Of a DNA stretch of 22,592 nt, positions 12,173 through 18,429 are shown in pieces. The stretch is from a virus. Below the pieces are notes generated by a model. It saw only the letters and a program-made list of their open reading frames with translations, had not been told where the DNA came from and searched no databases. The stretch spans positions 1-22,592 of the IMG/VR virus record IMGVR_UViG_3300044617_000670, one strand, 5' to 3'. The position numbers and the translations under genes are program-made. How positions within the stretch are numbered: the stretch's first letter is position 1; each line of letters begins with the position of its first letter.

Positions 12173-13073
12173 CAACATCGTCGCCTTTCAGCTGCCCAAG
12201 CGCCCCAAGGTGCGCGAGAAGCAAGCCCCGCCAGACCAGCGCACGCTGTGCGTGCTGCCCTTCCGAGCGGTGGCCGACAAGCAGCTAACCGACGGGGCCT
12301 TGCGCGTCCTGGCGGCCATCTGCAGCTACTGCAACCGAGCCGGCATCACCTGGGTCAGCCAGGCCAAGATCGCCAAGGATCTGGGCGTCACCCAGCAGGC
12401 CATCAGCAAGCACGCCAAGCTGCTGGTCAGCCTGGGCTACCTGCAGATCGTGCGCAAAGGGTTCAGGGGCGAGCGCTCCAACACCATCCGCGTGATCTTC
12501 GATCCCACCGTGGACACAGACACCGCCATCGCCATCACCAGCGCACAGGAAGACACCAGGCCACCAGCCATGCAAGACACACCAGACCCAGCCGGCCAGG
12601 CACGCATCGCAAGCCTGATCGCCAAAGCCTTCAAGACACCACCAACCGAAAGGAAGACCATGCCAAAGACAGGCGAAACCAGGACAGTCAAAGCCATCAG
12701 AGAGGCCAACCAGAAGGCCACCAGGAAGCGCACATACACAACCCCAGAGGTTGTACATGAAGAGGCAGTTATCCACAGCCCACATACACAACCTGAGAGC
12801 CCTCCATACACAACCTCAGAGGTTGTGAGAAACACAGAGAACACAGGTATAGATAAGGTTAAGAGTAAGAGTATTAATACAGCTATAGGTGTTCTAGACA
12901 ACCTGAGCGCAGAGCAGCGAGCCGAGGTCGCAGCCGCCGGCGTGACCGACACCGAGGCCGGCCAGGCGCTGCAGCTGCTGCTCGACGCCTACCGAGCCGA
13001 GGGCATCACGCCCAATCCCGACCGCCTGGCAGCCGAGGTGATCAGCCTGGCAGATGCTGGACGGATCCAATGA
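12156..13073 (+). CDS. Lambda O-like replication initiator with winged helix-turn-helix
   Basis: Residues about 40-115 form a winged helix: LTDGALRVLAAICSY, WVSQAKIAKDLGVTQQAISKHAKLL and a wing ending GERSNTIRVIF. This DNA-binding N-terminus is the layout of lambda O and related phage replication proteins. Residues about 130-250 form a polar low-complexity linker, and the C-terminal part (about 250-305) is a small helical domain (SAEQRAEVAAAG, ALQLLLDAYRAEG) that might contact a partner. The linker DNA holds three iterons, a DnaA box and an AT-rich segment, so the gene probably contains the origin it binds. It starts inside the preceding gene; no helicase loader follows. A plain transcription regulator is the alternative. 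Confidence 0.75.
   Translation: MSALPDNIVAFQLPKRPKVREKQAPPDQRTLCVLPFRAVADKQLTDGALRVLAAICSYCNRAGITWVSQAKIAKDLGVTQQAISKHAKLLVSLGYLQIVRKGFRGERSNTIRVIFDPTVDTDTAIAITSAQEDTRPPAMQDTPDPAGQARIASLIAKAFKTPPTERKTMPKTGETRTVKAIREANQKATRKRTYTTPEVVHEEAVIHSPHTQPESPPYTTSEVVRNTENTGIDKVKSKSINTAIGVLDNLSAEQRAEVAAAGVTDTEAGQALQLLLDAYRAEGITPNPDRLAAEVISLADAGRIQ
12733..12815 (+). repeat. Three 11-bp iterons inside the replication gene
   Basis: The sequence CATACACAACC occurs exactly at 12733-12743, 12783-12793 and 12805-12815. Copies 1 and 3 are followed by matching inverted arms (ACAACC-n5-GGTTGT at 12738-12754, and CACAACC-n5-GGTTGTG at 12809-12827), while copy 2 is a half site. Copy 2 is in a different reading frame from copies 1 and 3 (offsets 50 and 72 bases), so the repeat is conserved as DNA and not as protein. 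They are likely binding sites of the winged-helix protein they sit in. Confidence 0.7.
12769..12777 (+). promoter_or_regulatory. Perfect DnaA box
   Basis: TTATCCACA matches the bacterial high-affinity DnaA box consensus at all nine positions. It lies between iteron copies 1 and 2, in the middle of the replication gene, where a phage origin would be expected. A single 9-mer can occur by chance, but its placement among the iterons makes it credible. It suggests that host DnaA takes part in initiation. Confidence 0.65.
12841..12895. other. AT-rich segment beside the iterons (candidate unwinding element)
   Basis: Directly after the iterons the coding sequence turns AT-rich in a GC-rich genome. 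It contains a direct repeat AAGAGT-AAGAGT (12861-12872) and a perfect 10-bp palindrome GTATTAATAC (12871-12880). In lambda the AT-rich region likewise follows the iterons inside gene O. It encodes an uninformative stretch of linker, so its composition is better explained by DNA function. Melting during initiation is inference. Confidence 0.6.
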
Positions 13074-13428
13074 TGCCCAGCAAGGCCTCTGGAAGCCCGC
13101 AGGAGCGCCGATCAGGGGCTGGGTGGTACATGGGTAGCCTCACGCCATCGCAGCGCCTTGTAGGCCCTGTGTCGCAAACCCAGACGAACGTATGGGAATT
13201 GGACAAGGGGGGGTGCTTGGCGTGTCTGGAGCCAGGGGGGAGGGGCAGCGTGTGCCCAGGGAGCCAAAGGCCAACCATATGCGCGGGCGCATCGCGCAGG
13301 CGATACCGCGTGCGTTGCCGTGCGCGTGAAGGCACCCCTTGCCCCCCGCCCCTTGGCATATGCGAGCGGGGCCCTCGCCAAAATTTTCTTCACCTTTTCG
13401 ACGACAATCTTTTTTAAGGAGAACGTAA
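13074..13428. other. Gene-free region between replication gene and SSB-like gene
   Basis: About 355 bases with no convincing gene. A 115-codon frame overlaps the replication gene's stop but its product is Cys/Arg/Pro-rich with no recognisable order, and I do not call it. The region holds runs of G (13207-13213, 13235-13240, 13242-13245) and later runs of C (13335-13338, 13342-13347, 13349-13352). It also has a perfect inverted repeat ATGCGC-GG-GCGCAT (13279-13292) and a weak stem GCGAG-n7-CTCGC (13362-13378). CACCCCTTG at 13333-13341 could pair with CAAGGGGGGGTG at 13204-13215 apart from three looped Gs. It may carry RNA structure, an attenuator or part of the origin. Confidence 0.5.
13415..13421 (+). 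promoter_or_regulatory. Strong ribosome binding site of the SSB-like gene
   Basis: TAAGGAG lies seven bases before the ATG at 13429, nearly the full anti-Shine-Dalgarno match, while most genes here rely on overlaps. It follows a T-run (13410-13415) and suggests strong, independently initiated expression of the gene after the gene-free stretch. Confidence 0.7.
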
Positions 13429-13713
13429 ATGGCTACTAACTACGAGATGCGCCCTGGACAGGGGTCTGCTTTCAAGAACGACAAGAAGACTGAGGACTGG
13501 CACCCTGCCTACAAGGGTAAGGTGATGCTGCCTGATGGGTCACTGCACTGGCTGGACATCACGCCCAAGAAGACTAAGGCTGGTGACACCTGGATTGCGG
13601 TGAAGGTGGGCAACCAGATCCAGGGTGCTGCCCAGCCGATGGACGCGCACAACCAGGCCAAGGGCAATGGGTATCAGCCGCAGAAGGAGGACGACAGTGA
13701 CATCCCCTTCTGA
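13429..13713 (+). CDS. Putative single-stranded DNA-binding protein (94 aa)
   Basis: The product ends EDDSDIPF, an acidic tail like the DDDIPF end of bacterial SSB that binds partner proteins. The body (SAFKNDKKTEDWHPAYKGKV, LPDGSLHWLDITPKKTKAGD, WIAVKVGN) has the beta-strand rhythm of a small OB-like fold and matches short phage proteins with a FKN-x-K-x-x-E-x-H-P-x-Y-x-G start. It would coat single strands made at the origin or by the exonuclease. At 94 residues it is shorter than Escherichia coli SSB. It has the strongest ribosome site in the region, in line with the high need for an SSB. The function is inferred mainly from the tail and context. Confidence 0.6.
   Translation: MATNYEMRPGQGSAFKNDKKTEDWHPAYKGKVMLPDGSLHWLDITPKKTKAGDTWIAVKVGNQIQGAAQPMDAHNQAKGNGYQPQKEDDSDIPF
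13682..13690 (+). promoter_or_regulatory. Ribosome site that fixes a GTG start at 13697
   Basis: AGAAGGAGG sits six bases before GTG at 13697, inside the end of the SSB-like gene. The upstream ATG in the same frame (13667) lacks any such site. I therefore start the next gene at the GTG, giving a 17-base overlap with the SSB-like gene. Confidence 0.7.
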
Positions 13714-14002
13714 TATTGCTGACCTGCTGCGGCCTGGTGCCATCGTGCCGGTTGACGCTGAGACTACGCGCAAGCTGTTGGATGCCTTGCGCAGTAACAA
13801 GGCGTACAAAAGTCAGAAGCACTATTCGCAGGCTTTTCCCAAGACTGTTACCGCCCAGGCAGGCATGAGCCTGCGCGATTACTTTGCGGCCAAGGCGATG
13901 CTGCACTTCCTGCAGACCAGCGAGGAAGGCTATGACGAGGTTGCGGAGGACGCCTACTTGGTTGCCGACGCAATGCTGAGTGCCCGAGATGCCAAGACCT
14001 AA
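13697..14002 (+). CDS. Conserved phage protein of unknown function (101 aa)
   Basis: Starts with GTG, chosen because of the strong ribosome site before it. The C-terminal half (GMSLRDYFAAKAMLHFLQTS, AEDAYLVADAMLSA) is a helical module that I recognise from many short phage proteins (MSLRDYFA..AM..L...), usually encoded near replication or terminase genes; its role is not known. The N-terminal half (DIADLLRPGAIVPVDAETTR) is different. It ends within the start of the terminase small-subunit-like gene. Confidence 0.65.
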   Translation: MTSPSDIADLLRPGAIVPVDAETTRKLLDALRSNKAYKSQKHYSQAFPKTVTAQAGMSLRDYFAAKAMLHFLQTSEEGYDEVAEDAYLVADAMLSARDAKT

Positions 14003-14423
14003 GTCCCGAGTCTCCGAGCAGATCCCGTCCCTAAAGAACTGGGGCGGGGTCAGGTCTGTCCAGCGCAGGCTGGAGCGCAGCAGCACCATCATGGCCAACC
14101 GTGAGGCTGTGGCTTATGCCCTGCTTTGCATGGCCAATACCAAGATCACTGATGTGATGACCTGGGGGGAGGATGGCCAGGTCAAGGTTAAGGCCGCATC
14201 GGACATTCCTGAACACGCCTTGCAGTCGATCAAGACGATCCGCACCCGCGTGGACAAGGAAGGCAACAGCACGCTGGAGATTGAGCTGTACGACAAGGTG
14301 GGTGTGCTGCGTCTGCTGGCCAAAGCCAGTGGCCTCTTGGACAACCCGGACGACGGCAGCGACAAACCCAGCGTGATTGATGTGAATGTGGTGGCCCCGC
14401 CGCCGGAGGTATCCCATGACTGA
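13989..14423 (+). CDS. Terminase small subunit-like protein (144 aa)
   Basis: Probably the DNA-recognition partner of the large terminase 900 bases downstream. The segment MANREAVAYALLCMANTKIT, the central beta hairpin (VDKEGNSTLEIELYDKV) and GVLRLLAKASGLL resemble the C-terminal half of phage small terminase subunits, where the phrase DK-x-x-x-L-x-x-L-x-K-x-x-G-L is usual. An N-terminal helix-turn-helix, normally about 60 residues, is not visible; instead there is a short basic leader (RPKSRVSEQIP). The ATG at 13989 overlaps the previous gene by 14 bases; a GTG nine bases earlier is possible. The assignment rests on the C-terminal pattern and on position. Confidence 0.55.
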   Translation: MPRPKSRVSEQIPSLKNWGGVRSVQRRLERSSTIMANREAVAYALLCMANTKITDVMTWGEDGQVKVKAASDIPEHALQSIKTIRTRVDKEGNSTLEIELYDKVGVLRLLAKASGLLDNPDDGSDKPSVIDVNVVAPPPEVSHD

Positions 14424-14841
14424 CCGAGAACTGATGCAGCAGGCGCTGGAGGCGTTAATTGGAGATAGAGCGTTTCTTGAAAGCGATGCGCCAGTTGAAA
14501 TATGGGGCGTGAATGACAAAGCCATCCCCGCCCTGCGCGAGCGGCTGGCGCAGCCGGAGCAGGCGCCGGTGGCGTGGTTGTGGCGGTGTAAGCCGCACTG
14601 CGGCTGGCCCGAATGGAGCGTGTCATTGAAGCGCCCAGCAGACGCTGGCTGTGACGGGAACAAGCGGACTGAAGGCTATGAGGACATCCCCCTCTACACA
14701 TTCCCACCACAGCGCAAGCCGCTGACGGATGAGCAGATTGAACGCGAATGGCAGTTTCTGCATGACGAAGAAGGCAATCCACCAGACCATCACGACTTCG
14801 CCCGCGCCATCGAAGCCAAGCTCAAGGAGAAGAACGCATGA
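14416..14841 (+). CDS. Conserved phage protein of unknown function (141 aa)
   Basis: Starts at an ATG behind GGAGGT (14405-14410), inside the end of the previous gene. The product begins MTDRELMQQALEAL, then RERLAQPEQAPVAWLWRC, IPLYTFPPQRKPLTDEQIER and FARAIEAKLKEKN at the end. This sequence plan (repeat-like helical start, a PVAW core, LYT.PPQR..LTDEQI, FARAIE) occurs in many phages of Gram-negative bacteria without a known function. The variable middle part suggests rapid change. It overlaps the next gene by ATGA. Confidence 0.75.
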   Translation: MTDRELMQQALEALIGDRAFLESDAPVEIWGVNDKAIPALRERLAQPEQAPVAWLWRCKPHCGWPEWSVSLKRPADAGCDGNKRTEGYEDIPLYTFPPQRKPLTDEQIEREWQFLHDEEGNPPDHHDFARAIEAKLKEKNA

Positions 14842-15056
14842 CTGACATAGAAACCCTGCGCGCTGCTGCCGAGCGTATTGCAGCGCACAACGTGGCCCTG
14901 CGGAGCTTCCTGCTGCGCTTGCTTGACCCTGAAGACCTGGGTCATGCGGTGAGCCAGGAGGTGCGCCAGAAGGCCACGGTGCTGCTGTCCATGCAGAACA
15001 TCTGCCCGCCGTGCAACAACCATTGCCGACAGGGCCGGGACTGCCCGAACAAATGA
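14838..15056 (+). CDS. Small Cys-rich-ended protein (72 aa)
   Basis: ATGA overlap at both ends. The first 50 residues are helical (ETLRAAAERIAAHNVALRSF) and the C-terminus carries four or five cysteines and a His in short order (ICPPCNNHCRQGRDCPNK), which could bind a metal ion. No named family. It lies among small genes leading to the terminase, so it may be an early or packaging accessory, but this is inference. Confidence 0.55.
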   Translation: MTDIETLRAAAERIAAHNVALRSFLLRLLDPEDLGHAVSQEVRQKATVLLSMQNICPPCNNHCRQGRDCPNK

Positions 15057-15325
15057 AGTACCAGTGCAAATGCTCGCCCCTGAGCGCCTTTCATTGGCGT
15101 GATCCTGACCGGCCCAGGCTCATTGATTGGTCTGATCTGAACAGGACGCAGGTGTCTTCCGCGCACTCCAGCGCGGTGGTCAATGCCAAGCGGGCCACCG
15201 GGGTGGATGTGGCCACGGTGCATGGCTTATCTAATAAGCAGCACCCGATGAAGCTCGACCCCAGACACTTCCACGTTTTTATGAAAGCGGTCACCAGCGA
15301 TGGCAAGAACAAAAGAGCAAAGTGA
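15053..15325 (+). CDS. Unknown basic protein before terminase (90 aa)
   Basis: The start is the ATG of MKYQCKCSPLSAFHW overlapping the previous stop; the longer frame begins inside the previous gene. The product is basic with a Cys-x-Cys near the start and a His-rich C-terminus (HPMKLDPRHFHVFMKAVTS). It overlaps the large terminase gene by 26 bases. It is too short to be a small terminase subunit by itself and I recognise no fold; the role is open. Confidence 0.5.
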   Translation: MKYQCKCSPLSAFHWRDPDRPRLIDWSDLNRTQVSSAHSSAVVNAKRATGVDVATVHGLSNKQHPMKLDPRHFHVFMKAVTSDGKNKRAK

Positions 15326-16859
15326 CAAGGCCGTAGCCATGTCTGGCCTGCGCCTGGACTTCAGCAAGTCCCCGGTCATCTACGACTTCATCCAGTCCAA
15401 TGCCTTTGTCCAGGGCCTCATGGGCCCGGTTGGATCGGGCAAGTCCTACGGGTGCGCCTCCAAGATCTTCATCAAGGCCGTGCAGCAAAAGCCCAGCCCC
15501 GTGGACAACATCCGCTACAGCCGCTGGGCGGTGGTCAGGAACAGCTACCCCATGCTGAAGACCACCACCATCAAGACCTGGCTGGATCTGTTCCCCGAGG
15601 CCACTTTCGGGCCCATGCTGTGGACGCCCCCCATCACCCACCACATCCGGCTGCCAGCCCGCGATGGCGCTGCAGGCATTGACTGCGAGGTGATCTTCTT
15701 GGCCCTGGATCAGCCCAAGGACGTTAGGAAGCTGCTCTCGCTAGAGCTGACCGGGGCCTGGGTCAACGAGGCCAGAGAGTTGCCCAAGGCGGTGATCGAC
15801 GGCCTGACTCACCGCGTTGGCCGCTACCCTACCAAGCGCGATGGCGGCGCTACCTGGCACGGCATCTGGATGGACACCAACCCGATGGACGATGACCACT
15901 GGTGGCACAACATGGCCGAGAAGGAGAAGATGACTGGCCCCTACGCCTGGAAGTTCTGGAAGCAGCCAGGCGGCGTGATGGAGGCAGACCCCGACGCCCT
16001 GCCGGACAACCCCGAGGCCAATGATCATGTGTTCTCAGCGGGCAAGTGGTGGAAGGTCAACCCCAAAGCTGAGAACATCAACAACCTGCCAGGCGGCTAC
16101 TACCCGCAGATGCTGCTAGGCAAGAACCTGGACTGGATCCGCTGCTACGCCGGGGGCTTGTATACCTACGTCCAGGAAGGCCGGCCTGTCTGGCCCGAGT
16201 ACGAGGACAGCACCATGTCCGGCGACACCGATGTAGACCCCACGGTGCCCATCCAGATCGGCCTGGACTTCGGCCTGACGCCGGCGGCCACCATCGGCCA
16301 GCGCCTGCCCAATGGTCGCTGGGTCATCCACAAGGAGATCGTCACCTTCGACATGGGCCTGGAGCGTTTTGGGCTGGAGCTGCTTGCCCTGCTGAACCAG
16401 CACTACCCCAACCACCAGGTGCTGCTGTGGGGCGACCCCGCCGGCATGGCCAGGGATGCGATCTACGAGGTGACCAGCTTCGACTTCTTGCGAACCCTGG
16501 GGCTACGGGCGCAGCCGACGGCCAGCAACGACTTCAAGGTGCGCCGCGAGGCTGCGGCAGCCCCCATGCAGCGCCTGATCGCTGGCAAGCCAGGGCTGAT
16601 CGTCAACAGGCAATGCAAGCTCCTCCGCAAGGCCCTTGGCGGCGGCTACCATTTTAAGCGCGTAGCAGTCGGCGCCGGCCAGGAAAGATTCAGGGACGCG
16701 CCCAACAAGAACGAGCACTCGCACATTGGCGACTCCTTCGGCTACCTGATGCTCGGCGGCGGCGAGTACAACCGCATGACCCGCACCCCCAGCTTGGGCG
16801 GCAGACCCATGAACCAGACCGTCATCATGAAGCAGGACTTCGATGTCTTCTCAGGATGA
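15300..16859 (+). CDS. Large terminase subunit (packaging ATPase and nuclease)
   Basis: Motor that packages phage DNA into the prohead through the portal and cuts it at the end. The ATPase domain has the Walker A motif GPVGSGKS (residues 42-49, Lys48). A Walker B-like region with a catalytic Glu (GAWVNEARE, Glu157) and a coupling motif DTNP (192-195) follow. The nuclease domain has Asp323 (GLDFG), Asp379 (WGDPAG) and Asp478 (HSHIGDSFGY) in the order expected for the RNase H-like fold. At 519 residues it is of normal length. An internal ATG (15339) is a less likely start. It is followed by a cupin gene and the coiled-coil genes before the portal. Confidence 0.93.
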   Translation: MARTKEQSDKAVAMSGLRLDFSKSPVIYDFIQSNAFVQGLMGPVGSGKSYGCASKIFIKAVQQKPSPVDNIRYSRWAVVRNSYPMLKTTTIKTWLDLFPEATFGPMLWTPPITHHIRLPARDGAAGIDCEVIFLALDQPKDVRKLLSLELTGAWVNEARELPKAVIDGLTHRVGRYPTKRDGGATWHGIWMDTNPMDDDHWWHNMAEKEKMTGPYAWKFWKQPGGVMEADPDALPDNPEANDHVFSAGKWWKVNPKAENINNLPGGYYPQMLLGKNLDWIRCYAGGLYTYVQEGRPVWPEYEDSTMSGDTDVDPTVPIQIGLDFGLTPAATIGQRLPNGRWVIHKEIVTFDMGLERFGLELLALLNQHYPNHQVLLWGDPAGMARDAIYEVTSFDFLRTLGLRAQPTASNDFKVRREAAAAPMQRLIAGKPGLIVNRQCKLLRKALGGGYHFKRVAVGAGQERFRDAPNKNEHSHIGDSFGYLMLGGGEYNRMTRTPSLGGRPMNQTVIMKQDFDVFSG

Positions 16860-16898
16860 TTGCGCCGCGCTATCGCTTCGCTTGCATCCTGTACAGAC

Positions 16899-16917
16899 AC
16901 CAATAGAATCTATTGGT
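16899..16917. promoter_or_regulatory. Perfect hairpin directly before the cupin ATG
   Basis: ACCAATAG-AAT-CTATTGGT is a perfect inverted repeat with 8-bp arms and a 3-base centre, ending at the base before ATG 16918. No T-run follows, so it is not a classical terminator. It contains a -10-like TAGAAT (16905-16910). It could be an operator, or an RNA hairpin controlling the start at 16918; if the earlier start at 16843 is used it is within the coding region. Confidence 0.5.
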
Positions 16918-17232
16918 ATGAGTATCGACATCGATCTTGGTGTGGTGCATCACTTCTCGACGGGCGTGTACGCCAAGCAGATGCACTTGCCTGCCGGCCA
17001 TTTTGCTGTGAGCCATGCCCATGCGTATGACCACATGAGCATCTTGGCCAAGGGCTGGGCCATGGTGGAGGTCGATGGGGTGAAGACTGAGTACAAGGCA
17101 CCGGCGTGCATCAACATTGAGGCGGGCAAGAACCATGAGGTGGCTGCCCTGACAGATATCGTTTGGTTCTGTGTCCACGCAACGGATGAGACAGACCCGG
17201 ACAAGATTGATGAAGTTCTAATTGGAGGATAA
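16918..17232 (+). CDS. Small cupin-domain protein (104 aa)
   Basis: A single-domain cupin barrel: LGVVHHFSTGVYAKQMHLPA leads to the metal motif SHAHAYDHMSIL (His33, His35, His39), then AKGWAMVEVDG. The second motif has His73 (EAGKNHEVAAL). This fits a metal-binding cupin of the small-sensor or enzyme type; no substrate can be read from the sequence. Start: an ATG at 16843 has an AGGA ahead and would add 25 residues, but these look unlike cupin sequence and overlap the terminase. I prefer 16918, where the cupin-like sequence begins, although it lacks an obvious ribosome site. Cupins of this kind are found in some phage structural regions without a known role. Confidence 0.75.
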   Translation: MSIDIDLGVVHHFSTGVYAKQMHLPAGHFAVSHAHAYDHMSILAKGWAMVEVDGVKTEYKAPACINIEAGKNHEVAALTDIVWFCVHATDETDPDKIDEVLIGG

Positions 17233-17234
17233 CT

Positions 17235-17681
17235 ATGCCGTGGATTGCAGCAGCGATCATTGCTTCAGCGGGCGTTAGCGCCTACCAGGCCAACAAAAGC
17301 CGACAGCAGGCGTCAAGCCAGCAACGTGAGGCGCTGGCCCAGCAAGCCGCAGATGCGGCCAGGATGCGCGAGGAGGTCACGCGCCAGACGCAGGCCTACA
17401 GCCAGCAGGCCACCTCGCTGCAGCAGCAGGCAGATCTGGCCCGTCAGCAGTTTGAGTTGCAATCGCAAACCTACCGCGACAACAAGCTGGCCATGGAGAA
17501 CAAGGCCAAAGAAGTGCAAGCTGCTGCTGACGAGGAGCGCCGCAAGGCCGCGGCCTCCGAGGCTTCAGCCCTTCGCGCTCGCACTCGCGGTGGCCGTCGC
17601 TCGCTGCTGTCTGGTGAGCGCATGGATTCCGAGCTTGGTGTGGGCATGAGCCTGGGCGGCTCCTCGGGAATGTTGCAGTAA
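17235..17681 (+). CDS. Coiled-coil virion-type protein (148 aa)
   Basis: The product has a hydrophobic N-terminus (MPWIAAAIIASAGVSAYQAN), a long Gln/Ala-rich coiled coil (about residues 20-105) and a basic Gly/Arg end (ARTRGGRRSLLSG) with a Gly/Ser-rich tail. GGAGG lies ahead of the ATG. In phages with T7-like portals, small proteins with this plan lie between terminase and portal and are thought to be internal or tail components of the virion. The resemblance of the hydrophobic start to internal ejection proteins is suggestive only. It overlaps the next ATG by one base. No enzymatic motif. Confidence 0.65.
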   Translation: MPWIAAAIIASAGVSAYQANKSRQQASSQQREALAQQAADAARMREEVTRQTQAYSQQATSLQQQADLARQQFELQSQTYRDNKLAMENKAKEVQAAADEERRKAAASEASALRARTRGGRRSLLSGERMDSELGVGMSLGGSSGMLQ

Positions 17682-18259
17682 TGGCCACGTTCCGTCCAAC
17701 CCAAGTCAATCTAGCCAGGCTGTCGCGCCGCACGGGTGGCCTGGATAAGCTGGCGGGCGTGTACAAGCAACAGGTCGCGGATCTGACGGGTGAATACGCC
17801 AAGAGCTTCAGTGAATATCAAAGCCGCGTAAGCCAGCAAATGTCTCCATTTGAAGCGGCCATGAAGCAGTACCAAGAGGTGGCTAATCCTCAGTACCAGG
17901 CCGCGTTGTCTGATTACAACGCCAAGCTGGAGGCCTACCGCCAGCAGCTAACCGAGTTGGAAAAAGACCCGGTCATTGAGCGCCAAGGAGAAGCGTCATA
18001 CCGCACTTGGTACGGCAAACAAAAAACCGAGAGGTTCACCTACTACGAGCCCAAAGAGATCCCAACCTTCAGCGAGAAAGCGCCGACTGCACCTGATGTG
18101 CCGACGGCCCCGCAGGTTGAGCAATTCACGGGCGGTGGCCAGTTTGAAGAAAAGCGTGCCCAGTTGGGCCAGACCATGCAGCGCGAGGTCGGTGAGCGCC
18201 GCGCTGCTCGCCTGCAGGCCACGCGCCGCAGCAGCCGCACGATGTTGGGAGGTCGATGA
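17681..18259 (+). CDS. Coiled-coil virion-type protein (192 aa)
   Basis: Starts within the TAA of the previous gene (TAATG). Long helical first half with Gln/Tyr-rich heptads (YKQQVADLTGEYAKSFSEYQ, NPQYQAALSDYNAKLEAYRQ). A Pro/Thr-rich middle (SEKAPTAPDVPTAP) and a basic end (RAARLQATRRSSRTMLGGR) follow. The end resembles that of the previous gene's product (R-S-L-L-S-G versus R-T-M-L-G-G), so the two may interact or share a signal. Probably a structural or assembly component of the head-tail junction; the family is not recognised by name. Confidence 0.65.
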   Translation: MATFRPTQVNLARLSRRTGGLDKLAGVYKQQVADLTGEYAKSFSEYQSRVSQQMSPFEAAMKQYQEVANPQYQAALSDYNAKLEAYRQQLTELEKDPVIERQGEASYRTWYGKQKTERFTYYEPKEIPTFSEKAPTAPDVPTAPQVEQFTGGGQFEEKRAQLGQTMQREVGERRAARLQATRRSSRTMLGGR

Positions 18260-18429
18260 TGGACAAGGTTCAAAAGGTCATGCGTGAGTACAAAGAGGGC
18301 ACGCTGCACTCCGGCAAGGGTGGCCCGGTAGTCAAGAATCCAAAACAGGCAATTGCAATTGCTCTGTCCGAACAACGCCGCTCACGCGCCAAGCGTAAAG
18401 GTGGTTTGATGAAAGAAGCCTCAGCATGA
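18259..18429 (+). CDS. Small DUF6496-like basic protein (56 aa)
   Basis: The ATG at 18259 sits six bases behind GGGAGG (18247-18252); an ATG three bases earlier is possible. The product KVMREYKEGTLHSGKGGPVV followed by KNPKQAIAIALSEQRR matches the DUF6496-type phrase (F/Y-K-x-G-T-L-x-S-G... K-x-x-K-Q-A-I-A-I-A-x-S-E). It is strongly basic and may bind DNA or RNA. This kind of protein occurs in phages and in bacteria; its role is unknown. It lies before the portal. Confidence 0.7.
   Translation: MDKVQKVMREYKEGTLHSGKGGPVVKNPKQAIAIALSEQRRSRAKRKGGLMKEASA

Noticed and set aside
13362-13378. Stem GCGAG-n7-CTCGC as an intrinsic terminator
   Set aside because: The stem is only 5 bp and the following sequence (CAAAATTTTC) has no proper T-run; it is mentioned only as a weak structure.
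13070-13417. 115-codon frame overlapping the stop of the replication gene
   Set aside because: The ATGA overlap is attractive, but the product is Cys/Arg/Pro/Gly-rich with no order, runs through G- and C-runs, and matches nothing I know. Kept as a note under the gene-free region.
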